This document shows, piece by piece, positions 10,944-22,550 of a DNA stretch of 64,000 nucleotides. A model generated the notes under the pieces. The model did not search any database, was not told where the DNA came from, and saw only the letters and a list, made by a program, of their open reading frames with translations. Each line of letters starts with the position of its first letter. Within the stretch, counting starts at the first letter, position 1. This stretch comes from Spinacia oleracea (lineage: Eukaryota > Streptophyta > Magnoliopsida > Caryophyllales > Amaranthaceae), in NCBI RefSeq assembly GCF_020520425.1, contig NC_079492.1, positions 108,287,157 through 108,351,156 on the forward strand. Direction: 5' to 3'. A program made the translations under genes and the position numbers.

Positions 10944-13750
10944 ATGTCTTCGCCGTCTCAAGCTTCACTTCTGCTCCAAAAGCAGCTCAAAGGTTGTTAA
11001 CCCCAATTCAATTTCCAATTGATCTTTTTTCTTTTAGATTTAATTTTCGTTTTGTTTAATTGGGTTTTTCAAATTGGGATTTCTTTTGATTAGCTGTATG
11101 TGAAAGATTGTTGATTGGTTTTCTCTGTTTTGCAGATCTTTGCAAAAACCCTGTTGATGGGTTTTCAGCTGGATTGGTGGATGAAAATAATCTGTTTGAA
11201 TGGAGTGTTACGGTTATTGGGCCTCCTGATACTCTTTAGTAAGTTTCTTGTGTAAATTCTGCAATTTTTTATGTGTTTCTTTGATATCTAGGGTTTTAAC
11301 TTTATGTGAATTTAGCGGGGAATTTGGTGAATTTGTTTGATGATCTTTGTTTGAAAATGAGTGGCTGGTCTCAATTGTTGTTTTGGTGTTTGCCAATTGA
11401 TTTATTTTCTTTTGTTGCTGTCGAATTGAGTGTTGAAGATCCTATTATTATATTTTGCTGCCAATACGTTTGATTCTTTTGGGTGATCCAATGTGCTATT
11501 GTAGTTTGTTCTGTTTTGGATGATTCACTTTTTTTGGTTGTTAGATGTGGTAGTTCAATTGGTTATTTTTGATGATTTTGTTGTCAGATTCTAATCTTTC
11601 ATGGTATGAAATTGGATGATAATGTCTCGGGGAAAATTGATAGTTTGTAACTGCAAAGAAATCCCTAGAACCAGTAACTTCCTTCATGCATTCGTTATCT
11701 TTCGTAGTTGGATTATGTACTTACAAGTTAAAAACCTTCTGCTGTGTAGTGAAGGGGGATTTTTCAATGCCATAATGTCATTTCCGCAGAATTATCCAAA
11801 TAGCCCACCGCAAGTGAGGTTTACATCGGATATGTGGCATCCTAATGGTTGGTTGATTCTTTGATTTCCTTTGGCTTGATGTTTCCCTTGAAATCTTGTG
11901 TTGTGCTGAAAGATGTGCATTGGTTGAATTTCACAGTTTATACAGATGGCCGGGTTTGCATATCAATTCTTCATCCTCCTGGTGATGACCCAAATGGCTA
12001 CGAGCTTGCAAGTGAGCGATGGAGTCCCGTTCATACAGTGAGTGTTTAACGCATTAGAACTTGTCATTTTTCTCATGCTTGACTTTGACTTGTGAAGTTC
12101 ATTTGATAAGTCTGATGATGTTTGAATATTGGACTATTTGAGAGTAAAACAGTCATCTGCAAATGTATATTTATATCTATGCTATCTAAAATCTGATTGA
12201 AACTTTGAAAGAAAAACGTACCTGCAGCCCTTGCAACATCTATAAATTTTGTCTTGTGAATGTAATTACTGGATTCATTGGTAGTTGCTATGTTTTATTT
12301 GATCATGCCTTCAGACTGTCTTACAAAGTACTTCCTCCGTCTTTTAATAGTCGCAACGTTTGGACTTTTGCCACTATTCATATAATCTATTTTGACTATT
12401 CGTAGTGTTTTTTGTATAAGATAAAACATAGTCATGTGGGATCTTGTTAGATTCGTCTCAATGTGTATTTTCAAAATATCAACTTTTTATAATTTTTGCA
12501 TAAAGAGAATTTAAGATATAAATGATCAAAATTGTGCATTGGCATGCGTGAAACTAACAAACGTTGCGAGTATTAAAAGACGGAGGAAGTATATGAAATC
12601 GGTTTGTATCAGTTTTAAGTATACTTCCCTCCTTTTCCGAGCATAAATGGCTTCTTATACTTATTATGTTGCTAGACTTAGCTGAAAGGGCATAATTCTT
12701 GGTCAGTAGTGGCATTGATGATTGAAAAATAGTTTAAAAGATCATCGCTATGATTTTTTTGCATCTGATATTCTTTGTATTAGATTATGAGGCTGTTTAC
12801 AGTTTACTTCTCTGAACTTCCACCCACTCTTCCTTCCTTCTATCTTTCTGATTCCCTGCACCTTTTCAATCTGATATTTGAAGAATGGCCAAGTGCTTAC
12901 ACTAGTTTATGTTACATGTCAGGTGGAAAGCATAGTTCTTAGTATCATATCAATGCTTTCGAGTCCTAATGATGAATCTCCAGCAAATGTTGAAGCTGCG
13001 GTAAGTTCCATCTATTATTTCTGTTTTAGAGATTCTTATACTGGGAAGATTTTACATTTTTTGTCCACTTGATCTCAAGTTTGCTTATACTTAGTTGGTT
13101 AGGGTCTGGTGGTTCTCATGAACAGATCAAGATAAGTATATGGTCTAATCAAGCTGATTTTAAACCCTTTGGTATTATTTGATCAGTTCAGCTAGACTAA
13201 TTTGTATTTACATCCCTAACTACTTTTGTGGCCTTTTTATCATTACACACTGAGAATGGTGGACCTCCTTGCTATAATGGCTACTATGTGATCAAGTGTT
13301 TTGTGGTTCTTAAGGGAGGAGATGTGTTCTCCTAGACTCTTTTATTTTCAATTAGAGCAGATTTTCTAAGGGGGGGGCTGTGTTCTTGTAGACTCTTTTC
13401 TTTTCAATTAGAGCAGATTTTCTAAGGGGGGGGCTGTGTTCTTGTAGACTCTTTTCTTTTCAATTGGAGTAGATTTTCTTAGGGGGAGTTATGCTGTGTG
13501 CAATTTGCAGCTGTGGAGTATTACTGCCGAGCAGAACACAAGAAATAATAGGAAATCTGTGTTCTCATGTCTGATTGTGTTTACTTCCAGGATAATTTGG
13601 TTTAGTTTGGCACGCGTACACATTAATAGATTATCACCCGGTGAACTAAAGTTATGTTTTGTAATTTTGCAGAAAGAATGGAGGGAAGACAAAGATCTGT
13701 TCAGGAAAAAGATAAGCCGATGTGTAAGGAAATCACAAGAAATGCTGTGA
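10944..13750 (+). CDS. UBC7: Ubiquitin-conjugating enzyme E2, UBC7/UBE2G2 type (copy 1)
   Basis: Six coding exons by splice-site and homology reading: 10944-10992, 11136-11238, 11750-11847, 11937-12037, 12923-13000, 13673-13750. Together 507 nt, 168 residues, no internal stop. The protein starts [18 protein letters not shown] and has the HPN motif at 81-83, the catalytic Cys91 in GRVCISILH, and the acidic insertion [14 protein letters not shown] after it that marks the Ubc7/UBE2G2 class. E2s of this class receive ubiquitin from E1 as a thioester and, with ER-membrane RING ligases, build Lys48 chains on misfolded proteins (established for the family). Length is normal. All introns are GT-AG. 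Intron 4 (12038-12922) holds a Stowaway MITE and intron 5 (13001-13672) a 56-bp minisatellite. The 5' leader is GA-rich (10781-10820). Arabidopsis UBC7, UBC13 and UBC14 are equally close candidates for the name. Confidence 0.93.
12331..12589. mobile_element. Stowaway-type MITE in UBC7 copy 1, intron 4
   Basis: Inverted ends of about 35 bp: CTTCCTCCGTCTTTTAATAG at the left and its near-exact complement CTATTAAAAGACGGAGGAAG-type sequence at the right. Flanked by TA at 12329-12330 and 12590-12591, the expected Tc1/mariner target duplication. 259 bp, no coding. Confidence 0.9.
13312..13479. repeat. 56-bp minisatellite, three copies, in UBC7 copy 1 intron 5
   Basis: Units 13312-13367, 13368-13423 and 13424-13479, each ending AGATTTTCT. 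Units two and three differ at only a few sites; the first is more diverged. Each unit contains a G7-8 run and a CTCTTTTCTTTTC pyrimidine run. Confidence 0.9.
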
Positions 13751-14227
13751 TACACCCACATGGCTGCACATCTCTAAAGTTATCTCACCTGCTCTGGCCT
13801 TGATTAGATGGTTGCCATTCTGCTTCTATGCGATGAGAAATTAGAAGAAGAACGAAATCTAATGTGGCATCTGTTTTTATAGATCAGATTAGTCATTTTA
13901 GGGGGTTTTGGGTGGGATCAGATTAGATTTCTGTCAAAACTGCCTCATGTGCGCTGTTAGATTCATAACATTTGATGTGCTTGTGCCTTTTTTTTGAGTC
14001 GTAATGACAGTATAACATATGTGTTTTATTATGTTGTGGGAATTTTCTGCATCATTCATTATAGCTATTAGCTAAGCAAAAATTGCTTAATGCGCGATAA
14101 GTTGCTAACAGAACTCTTATGGTTCTTTCTTGTTGCACTATTATCGTATTATTGGTACATACACAACACAATACTCTGTAGTATTGTTGTACTGTCAGTG
14201 TACTGTTGGCACATAGAGTATTGTCAT
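13751..14227 (+). other. 3' untranslated and downstream region of UBC7 copy 1
   Basis: No coding sequence. Probably contains the 3' untranslated region; a clear AATAAA signal was not identified. Confidence 0.35.
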
Positions 14228-14377
14228 AGTATTGTAGTACGCGTCATTGTAGTATGAAGTTTTGTCGTAGTAACCCATAAGTCTATACGTATTGACGTCA
14301 ATAGTATTGTCGTACGCGTCCTTATAGTATGAAGTTTTGTCGTAGTAACCTATAAGTCCATACGTATCGACGTCAAA
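14228..14377. repeat. 75-bp tandem duplication
   Basis: Two adjacent units, 14228-14302 and 14303-14377, each with AGTATTGT(A/C)GTACGCGTC, TAGTATGAAGTTTTGTCGTA and a TACGTAT(T/C)GACGTCAA end, about 93% alike. Shorter diverged pieces (AGTATTGTTGTACTGTCAG) precede it. Confidence 0.8.
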
Positions 14378-14934
14378 GAAATGTTGTCCAAATTAAGTTA
14401 ATCGAATTTGCATTTATTTAAGTACTAGGTACGTAATTTGTTGCAGTTGATATTTTGAGTCGTGAACCAAGCAACCAACCGACTATTCATGGAATTAAGC
14501 TTTTCAGCTTTTCTTCAAAAAGGGTACACGATATTAATTGATATTCACAACATGGCCCCACACGTGCCGACAGTTGGGGCTATTGGACCCTAGATTTTGC
14601 TTTACGCTAATTGGGCAGTTGTGTTTTATTCTTTCCTCCTTTGGATGCCAATTTCGGTAGTCAAACTTTAGTCTTCTTCGTATTTGTTCGACGGAGTATG
14701 ATTCCATCTCCTTATGCCTATTTCCGTTTCTTAAGTGTATGCAAATGTTTTATTAAATAATGGGGAAAAGTTACTAAGATATGAAAGACTAGATTTTTGT
14801 ATACTTTGGGGAAAAGAAAATAAAAACACTTGATGAATTAATAGTGTATTTCTTCAGTAACCAAATGAGCTATTGTATTTTTCGCTCTTCTAACAAAGAA
14901 AGTTGAAAACACGTAAACAATCAAAAATGGTTTT

Positions 14935-15132
14935 GGATCCTCTAGAGTTTTAAAATAACTCTACAAGGTAGAGTTTGAGATTATCAACCATTGAATAAAA
15001 AATCAATGGTTCATATATTATCTTTCCAAAATTTCCCCTATTTTTTCTAATCAATATGAGTCATTAATTTTAAAATGTATGATTTAGATACAACTCTACC
15101 TTGTAAAGTTTTATTAAAACTCTAGAGAATCC
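14935..15132. mobile_element. Short MITE with about 40-bp inverted ends
   Basis: Left end GGATCCTCTAGAGTTTTAAA and right end (reverse complement) GGATTCTCTAGAGTTTTAAT, both continuing into ACAAGGTAGAGTT. 198 bp with an AT-rich core. Target duplication not evident, so the superfamily is not assigned. Confidence 0.65.
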
Positions 15133-15447
15133 GGACTCATTAAAAACACCACTCATATTACGAAAATAGTCTAACTAAAAGAAAATTGGGCTACTACCTC
15201 TTATTCCTTGTGTATGGTACGAGATACGTTTAACGTATCATACTCCAAAAGACATTGTCATATCCTAGTCTTCTTGCCAATTCTACCCCAAATTTTTGTC
15301 GCACCAGTCTCCGCCAAATCAGAAGTTCAATTTGCTTCGGATCTTTTCACAGCTGCAGATCGCAATTAATGCCATCCCACGAGTGTATTTCATGTACACT
15401 TTAATTCTTATTAATTTGTTATATCCTTGTATTTACCCAAAAGAATA

Positions 15448-15730
15448 TTCCCTCCGTATTTTTTTAAGAGATACACTTGTCATTTTTGGTAACTTATCAA
15501 CCCACCACCTAATTAAATAATATATCTACTACGCTTTATGACCCACCATCCAATTAAAAAATAATTTTACAACTACACCCACCCCACCCCCACCTCCACC
15601 TCCACTTGTTCAAAAAGACATGGTCCCCAATGTACTTATTTATTAAAATATCTACCCCAACCCCACTTCTTTTATTCTTCTTAAGACCCGTGCCCAACCA
15701 AGTGTATCTCTTAAAAAAATACGGAGGGAG
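15448..15730. mobile_element. Stowaway-type MITE
   Basis: Ends TTCCCTCCGTATTTTTTTAA and, inverted, CTCCCTCCGTATTTTTTTAA; about 32 bp of inverted similarity, flanked by TA at 15446-15447 and 15731-15732. 283 bp, non-coding. Confidence 0.9.
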
Positions 15731-15807
15731 TAACTTAAGTAGTACACGTGATTTTCTTTCCTAATTAATTTAGAGATAGACAATTGACCTTAATTTAGGT
15801 TAATAAA

Positions 15808-15833
15808 CTAGTATAGTACCCGTGCGATGCACG
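15808..15833 (-). mobile_element. Helitron-like 3' terminus
   Basis: On the minus strand the sequence ends with a CGTGC-ATC-GCACG hairpin, then GGTACTATA and CTAG, followed by T. A hairpin a few bases before a terminal CTRR, inserted before T, is the Helitron signature. The body would extend to higher coordinates, possibly through the direct repeats at 16420-17120; the 5' TC end was not fixed. Confidence 0.4.
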
Positions 15834-16439
15834 TTAATTTATGATCTAAATATCAAATTTGCATGACATTTAAATTATAGGTATAGACAATTATTATCAA
15901 AGGAGCTGAATAGATTTGTTACTGCCCTCATTGTGTCTTATTTATTTAAAAAAAAAAAGTTAAAAACATAAGTGTGCATAGATTTTATTCCCTTTCATCA
16001 CTCGAGTCAAACATTCTCATCCATCCTTTATTTTGATAGTCATACCTACTTAACTCGCGCCCATCATCTACATTAATTACCCTATCACTTAACATCTACC
16101 CCCGCAATGTACTTTATGTGGCTAAATATGACTTGGAGTCAGGATGGGATTGATGTGGAGGATTGTCCCTTTGTACTTGTACCCGCCTAAAATTTCCATC
16201 TCCATTTTAAGCCACCACGATAGGTACGATACTAATCTCCATCTCTCTCCCCCTCCCTCGCCTAATAAAATTTATCTCCGCTATCACCCACCAGCCTTAA
16301 ACCTAGTCATAGACACGATAATTTTTTTTAAAAGAGAGTTTTAAAGTTTAAAACTCTATTTTAGAGTATTCGACAATTCGGTTGTCTGGTTAGAGTAATT
16401 GAGTAAATAAACAAAATAGTATAATATGTATGCTAGTAG

Positions 16440-17100
16440 TAAAAAAATGTTGATATATTCATAATCAATTAGATGAAGGATAAACGATGGTGGGCAGGTC
16501 CAATCTAAAGTCTGTCCATAATCACCCTGTCACCTACGGCTGATACATCAAATAATTTATCCTCATCACCACCACTTTTCTCCATCTAAGCCCACTTGAG
16601 GTGGAGGGAGGGGGAGTTGTCTCCCAAAAAAGCCCCTTTAACAATTCGATATCCCTATATTTGGTCAAATTCACCTTACCTTTCAACTAATTTTTGAATA
16701 TATTGACATCAATTTATTATTAAAATGTTTTTGTGATTAACCATAATATTAATTTCCCCTCTTTTTGTTAGTAAATAAACAGAACAAAAATATAAAATGT
16801 AGGCTATTAGCTAAAAAATGTTGATATATTCATAATCAATTAGATGAAGGATAAACGATGGTGGACAGGTCCAATCTAAAATCTGTCATAATCACCCTAT
16901 CACCTGCGGTTGATACATCGAATAATTTACCCTCATCACCACCACTTGAGGTGGAGGGAGGGGGAGTTGTCTCCCAAAAAACTCGCCGCATTAACAATTT
17001 GATATCTCTCTATTTGGTCAAATCCACTTTCACTTTCAGCTAACTTTTGAATATATTGACACCAATCTATTATAAAAATTGGTTTTATTATCAACCATAA
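16440..17100. repeat. Two-copy direct repeat of about 370 bp
   Basis: 16441-16700 and 16814-17060 are about 88-90% alike: both hold AATGTTGATATATTCATAATC, GATGAAGGATAAACGATGG, GGTGGAGGGAGGGGGAGTTG and a TTTGGTCAAAT end. The first copy has an extra 20-bp insert. It may be internal to the Helitron-like element that ends at 15808. Confidence 0.75.
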
Positions 17101-17250
17101 CTCTACATATTTAGGATGAAGATTATTTATAATAAGTACAAACTAATTGTTTATATTAAAAAAGAGACAAATCAATGAGATATTTTCATCACCAAGTTGA
17201 TATCCTCTCTACTTATATAATTTATTTTTTGAAAGGTAAGGAGAATATAC

Positions 17251-17929
17251 TTAAGAGCCCCTCCGCACGAGAGACACTGCTAAGTAGTCATTACAAATAA
17301 TAGAGGACAAACTTTGACTAGTAGTAGGATCTATATACATATTTTCACTAATTAGATGGCCAACATTAGCAATCCAATTAGCTGCCGAGTTTGCTTCTCT
17401 GGAAACGTGCTTGATTTTCCAAGTGTGAAAGAGGCTAAGAAGGTGAGTGATGTCCGTTATGATGTTGTTGATTTTCCAAGGTGCCGCCCATAATCCTTTA
17501 AATGCGTTGATAATGAGAAGGTTGTCGCCCTCAATCTGTAAATGATCTATGTTGAGTCTTCGCGCTTCCTGAAGTACTTTATGTAGAGCTATTGCCTCAG
17601 CCATGAAAGCCTGTGTATGACCAAGGTTGAAGGTACAAGCAAATGTAGACTTTCCAGTACTATCGCGGATAATAATTCCTGATGCTGCTGACGTAGATTT
17701 ACTTAAGCCGTCGAATTTGACTTTGAAAGCACCCGTCGGAGGGGGGTACCAACGAACCATGATAGGGGAAGATGGTGGGGGAGGAGTAGTGGAATTGTGT
17801 GAGGTGAGAGGGGTGCCTTTAAGTTGGTGATGGTCGATAATAACTCGAGACTCCCATTCATGGTAAGCGGAGTATACTTTATGAACAATTCTGAAAGGAT
17901 TGAAAGAAGCGTTATTAAAACACGGTTGC
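17251..17929 (-). pseudogene. LINE ORF2, RNase H-like C-terminal part
   Basis: Minus-strand frame, open from 17929 to the stop at 17251. The 169 residues from 17760 hold a plant LINE-type RNase H domain: KVKFDGLSKS (first Asp), AEAIALHKVL (Glu), IEGDNLLIINAFKG (Asp) and HVSREANSAANWIAN near the end. The open frame upstream (VFNNASFNPFRIVHKVYSAY) is the usual linker before this domain. Together with 19190-19658 it forms one LINE ORF split by a foldback element at 17930-19177. The LINE is 5'-truncated at about 19658, as is typical of LINE insertions. Not expected to be functional. Confidence 0.8.
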
Positions 17930-19177
17930 TAAACGCAGCCTAATTTTACTTGACGCAACCCTTTTTACTTTCATTTTTTTCATTCTAAAAAAACTCTATA
18001 TTTTCTCTCAACCTTTATTGATATTATTTTGGTTCAAATACATTTGATTTTTTAGTGTCACGTGTAGCTAATCAAATTAGAATTTATATTTTGATTGCAA
18101 TGGACGATATTTTTTACTGGAAGACCATGGAATTGAGGTAATTTTTGTATTTTTCCTATTTTTTTGAGTATTTTCATGCAATTGGTATGAAATAAATACT
18201 TATATTTTATACAGATTGAAAATAATATAATTAATTATTTCTTACAGATTGAATAAAATATAATTAACTATTCCATACAGATTGAACAAAATAGAACTAA
18301 GTATGACGTACAAATTGAACAAAATGATGATACTAGTTCTTTCAATTGTCTATAATGAAAGAGTTGTCTGCTGGTCATGTAGTGGTTGTTTGTTATACAT
18401 TAGTAGTGTCGTAGTGATGATAGAACTTATTTATGTTATGTTCAATTTTGAACGGAATTATGTTTTGTTCAATTTATACGGAATACTTAGTTCTTTTATG
18501 TTCAATCTGTACGAAATAATTTATTATATTTTGTTCAATTTGTACGAAATAGTTAACTATATTTTGTTTAATCTACAAAATATAAGTGTTCATTTCATAT
18601 AACTTGTATGAAAAGACTCGAAAAAACGAAAATTACCTCAATTTCAAGTCAAAAATGTCGTCCATTGCAATCTGAATATTTATTCTAATTTGATTAGACG
18701 TGAAACTAAATAAAAAAATCAAATTTATTTGAACCAAAATAATATCAAAAAGGAAAAATTGATTCTAAAAATACAACCTTTAAGAGATCTGCTTAAAAAG
18801 GGTTGACTTTCCGTTTAACTAAGAATAACACAACATTTTAGACAGGTCTTCTTTTAAAGGGCTCCCCTCATAAATGACTTGCTATAATAGGTAATATGAA
18901 AACCAACCTCACAAATTATACAATTTTTCTTTATATAATTAACAAGATGATTTGTAACCTATTACTTACTTTAGCAAGTTATTATAGAGGGGAGTCTTTT
19001 AAAAGAAGGCCAGATAAACATAAAGTCACCCCTTGAAGTAGATCGCTTAAAGGTTGTATTTTTAGAATCAATTTTTTCTATCAAAAAAGGTTAAGAGAAA
19101 ATAATAAAGTGAGGGTAGAGTTTTTTTTTTAGAATGAAAAAAATGAAAGTAAAAAGGGTTGTGCCAAGTAAAATCAG
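17930..19177. mobile_element. Foldback MITE-like element, interrupting the LINE
   Basis: Long inverted arms: the left arm from about 17940 (CAGCCTAATTTTACTTGACG, then CTTTCATTTTTTTCATTC) is matched in inverse at the right near 19090-19175. Inner segments also pair: 18060-18135 with 18620-18700, and the GAACAAAATATAATTAACTA-type repeats around 18200-18300 with 18440-18580. Net length about 0.9 kb without the nested MITE. GTTGC at 17925-17929 and 19178-19182 may be the target duplication. No transposase. Boundaries are approximate. Confidence 0.7.
18752..19078. mobile_element. Mutator-like MITE nested in the foldback element
   Basis: 327 bp with inverted ends GGAAAAATTGATTCTAAAAA / GAAAAAATTGATTCTAAAAA continuing into TACAACCTTTAAG. 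Flanked by a perfect 9-bp duplication TATCAAAAA (18743-18751 and 19079-19087), the Mutator superfamily signature. Removing it rejoins the outer element's arm. Confidence 0.85.
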
Positions 19178-19189
19178 GTTGCACATAGT

Positions 19190-19658
19190 ACTCCAATGCA
19201 GTCATTCTTCTCCTTCCATAGTGACCATAAAAGAAAGACGAATTTATATAAGGATGTGGGTAATTCCTTAGAAGTTTTAGAGTTTCAAGGAGATCATGGG
19301 TGGTTATTGAATAATCCAATCAATGTTTGGTGAGGGAGAGATCCCACATAGTTTTAGAAGAGGGACATTGCATGAACAAATGATTTGTAGTCTCAATGTA
19401 AGTATCACAAAAGGGACATTCATCAAAGGAAAGTATGTTCCTTTTATGAAGAGTGTCTCTGACTGGTATGCTATTCTGGCAAATTTGCCAAAGAAAAATA
19501 GCAATTTTGGGTGGAATGTCTAATTCTAAGATCCAATTATGATGCCACTTTTGAGAAGTCTTTTCCAAATTATGAACTAGCCAGGCAGCAAATTTGACAG
19601 AGAATTCCCCTGACGAAGTTACTCCCCAAGTCAGTCGATGATAGAGATTGAATTCCAT
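19190..19658 (-). pseudogene. LINE ORF2, zinc-binding (zf-RVT) part
   Basis: Minus-strand frame; the 112 residues from 19658 contain SVKFAAWLVHN, PPKIAIFLWQICQNSIPVRD, then CPFCDTYIETTNHLFMQCP, a Cys-Cys-His-Cys pattern of the zf-RVT domain that follows the reverse transcriptase in plant L1-type LINEs. The reading frame shifts near 19320 and continues toward 19190 in another frame. The RT and endonuclease parts are absent, so the copy is 5'-truncated. Confidence 0.8.
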
Positions 19659-20073
19659 TAAATAACAACAACATAATAGAATAGGTATTCAACCCAAATA
19701 CACTCATACTTAAGTTAGAAAGATAGACGTTACTCAACATTCATCTGTGTGAGATTTCATCATCCACGACGATCGTGATTATTTGTTACGAAGTGTTTTT
19801 TATTTACTCGCACTAGTTTCTATTGTAAAATTTGTATGCCTATTTTATTAATTAATTAATTAATTTTACTTAAGAAAAGGAAAATAACAATAAAGTATGA
19901 ATATAATAAGTAAATATTTTGGCAAATACTCTGTAGAAATATAGAATCAAATGCTTAAAAAAGTATAAATATAGGAAAGCGGACTCATAAATCCTAAATC
20001 CCATTGAATTGCCGACTTGCCATCATCCCAATTGAAGAAAAAATAGAAATCAAAAAATTTATTCTCTGCTCTC
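19659..20073. other. Upstream region of UBC7 copy 2
   Basis: AT-rich, with a (TTAA)n run near 19848-19866. Contains the presumed promoter and 5' leader of the next gene. No TATA box could be chosen with confidence. Confidence 0.35.
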
Positions 20074-21971
20074 ATGGCTTCTCAAGCTACTCTTCTTCTC
20101 CAAAAGCAGCTTAAAGGTATTAAAAAAGGATTTATTTTCTTCAATTATTTCGTTGAAACTCATAATTCTTTTTCCTGAATTTTGGTTGGTGATTTACAGA
20201 TCTTACCAAATATCCCGTAGATGGGTTTTCAGCAGGCTTATTAGAGGAGAACAATCTGTTTGAATGGAGTGTTACAATTATTGGTCCTCCTGATACCATG
20301 TAGTAAGTTTCTTGTCTCTTATTTCAAGATTTTAAATTATTTTCTCAATTGATTTTGTATGTTTTATTTAATTTTCTGTTTCTTGGACGATTTTTGTCGA
20401 TTAATAGATTTTCTTTGATAAGTTTTGTAAAAGTATTCTGTTGTTTTAGAATATAATCTTGCCTTACCCTTCAATCAATCGTTAATTATGATGGGTTGTT
20501 AGTTTATATACGGAGTAGTTCTTAGTGTAAAAATTACATGGGGTTTGTAAAGAAAATTAAAATCGTGGGTAAATTCACGGTGACAGATTTTTATTTGGTC
20601 GACTGACAAAAGACTTGCTCCAAAATTGTAAGTTAAGGTTGTTTATATAACATCATATCTTAATTGTATGCAGTGAAGGAGGATTTTTCAATGCCATAAT
20701 GAAGTTTCCTAAGAATTATCCAAACAGCCCGCCAACAGTAGTGTTTACATCCGAGATTTGGCATCCCAATGGTAATTTTTGAGAAAATTTCATGGTTGGA
20801 ATTTATGTCTGCATTTTCTTTGTTTGAAAATAATTTCTTGTTTTATAATCGAGGGCATGGCATGTAAAATCCAATTGTAAATTGTATGATAGTATGATGT
20901 TAAGACTTAAGAAAGATAACATCATACTCCGTACAATTTTTGCAATTAGTTTGAGTTCTACTTGATTCATTGCCTTATAGAAAAGTGTGTTGCTAATTGT
21001 GGTTTTTGCTTGCACATGACAGTTTATAAAGATGGAACAGTATGCATATCGATACTTCATCCTCCAGGTGATGACCCTAATGGATACGAGCTTGCCAGTG
21101 AGCGATGGAATCCTGTCCATACGGTATTTCTCTAACCTTTTTATCTTTGCTGTTGTGTAGTTCAATCCCCTCGAGCTCATTTAAATCATAGTGTCATGTA
21201 GTCTAGAAGTATTCAACTTTATAATGATTCAATCTGCAAGTTATTTAGCCTCATAAGTCCTGTATTTGTACTGTATTAAGCAAATTTAGCACCACTGAAC
21301 TGGTTAGAAATCCGAGCTTCTGAATGCACGTGTAGATTGGTTATGCAAGATTTGTCCCTGTATTTTTGTGTATGAATCAGTCTGTAGAAAGAAATTTCTT
21401 CAATCATCTGCAAGGATGAGTAAAGCCGGGTTTATGTTAGGAAGCTTGTCTAGGTTTTGCATTTCCTGATAACAAAAGGAAAAAAAAGATTCTTTGATAT
21501 CATACTTTTGTTGGATTGTTTATTGGCTGACACTATATATGGTTGCTTTGACAGGTTGAAAGTATACTTCTAAGTATCATATCAATGCTTTCTAGTCCTA
21601 ATGACGAATCTCCAGCAAATGTTGAAGCTGCTGTAAGTCCCTCCTTTTCTGGTAGTTGTAGTAGTGTGCCTTGTTTTGTTAACTTAAATTCCATTACTAC
21701 AAATATATAGGTTTGCTGATTGAGTTTTGCCTATATCTTCTATGATTGACTATTTCTCTGCACCATTCATCAAGTTTTTATTTTAGTTCAAAAGTTGATA
21801 TTCCTTTGATTGATTTTGTGGGTATTCTGATGTTGATGAGAACACAAGTCAATACAAGAAACTAAAAGTAATCTTGTTATTTCGCACGTGCAGAAGCAAT
21901 GGAGGGAGCAAAAAAACGAATTCAGGAAAAGGGTCAGCCGTTGTATAAGGCTATCGCAAGAGATGTTATGA
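20074..21971 (+). CDS. UBC7: Ubiquitin-conjugating enzyme E2, UBC7/UBE2G2 type (copy 2)
   Basis: Six coding exons: 20074-20116, 20200-20302, 20674-20771, 21023-21123, 21555-21632, 21894-21971; 501 nt, 166 residues, GT-AG introns at the same codon positions and phases as copy 1. Exons 2 to 6 have identical lengths in the two genes (103, 98, 101, 78, 78 nt); only exon 1 differs, by two codons. HPN motif, catalytic Cys89 in [14 protein letters not shown] and the [14 protein letters not shown] insertion are kept. Against copy 1 the residue before the active-site VCIS is Thr instead of Arg, the C-terminal helix differs ([17 protein letters not shown]) and the 59-63 region has MKFPK for MSFPQ. Introns are shorter and carry no MITE. 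Same role as copy 1 is expected; the two are tandem paralogues about 6.3 kb apart. Confidence 0.93.
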
Positions 21972-22550
21972 TCCTCCACACTTGCAGAGATCCTTAGAGA
22001 AATCGCATTTATGTTCTTATTTCTTCTGTTACTCTTCTTTGACCTGAAGCCTTAGGAGTTTAATTTGCTTGAACGTGGTTCAGTAGAATCAAGGGGTAAT
22101 TCTTTCTCGTTATACTTCATTCAGACTTTCATAGCGCCTTTACTTGTTCTTGTGCACAGCGCAAATTGATTTAATATAATGAATCACAGATTGTCATTTT
22201 AATTTTTACTTTCATAAGTACTCCGTATAATTTTGCTATTATTACTTTTCAAACAAGAACATCTTTCCTGTTTATACCTTCTCTGGTGTTTTTGCACGAT
22301 GAGCAAACCCACATAAGGGAGAGCATGGGCACTATGTTTGAAGTGTGTGGTCCACCGTCCATACATTGTTGATATAAAACTAGATACTAAGTAGTTGGTA
22401 TAAACAGAGCTTTTATTTATATAGTAATCTGTTGATATACAACTACATGTATTATGTATATAAACAGAGCCTTTATTTATATAGTTTAAGTTAAACTCTC
22501 AAACATAGTTCCGAACTTGATAGTAACATGATCTAAGACTAGCTAACCAG
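21972..22550. other. Convergent 3' region between UBC7 copy 2 and the jasmonate-induced-like gene
   Basis: Holds the 3' ends of both genes. Two related 60-bp units at about 22367-22430 and 22431-22492 share GTTGATATA-AACTA and ATAAACAGAGC-TTTATTTATATAGT, probably in the 3' untranslated region of the minus-strand gene. Confidence 0.5.
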
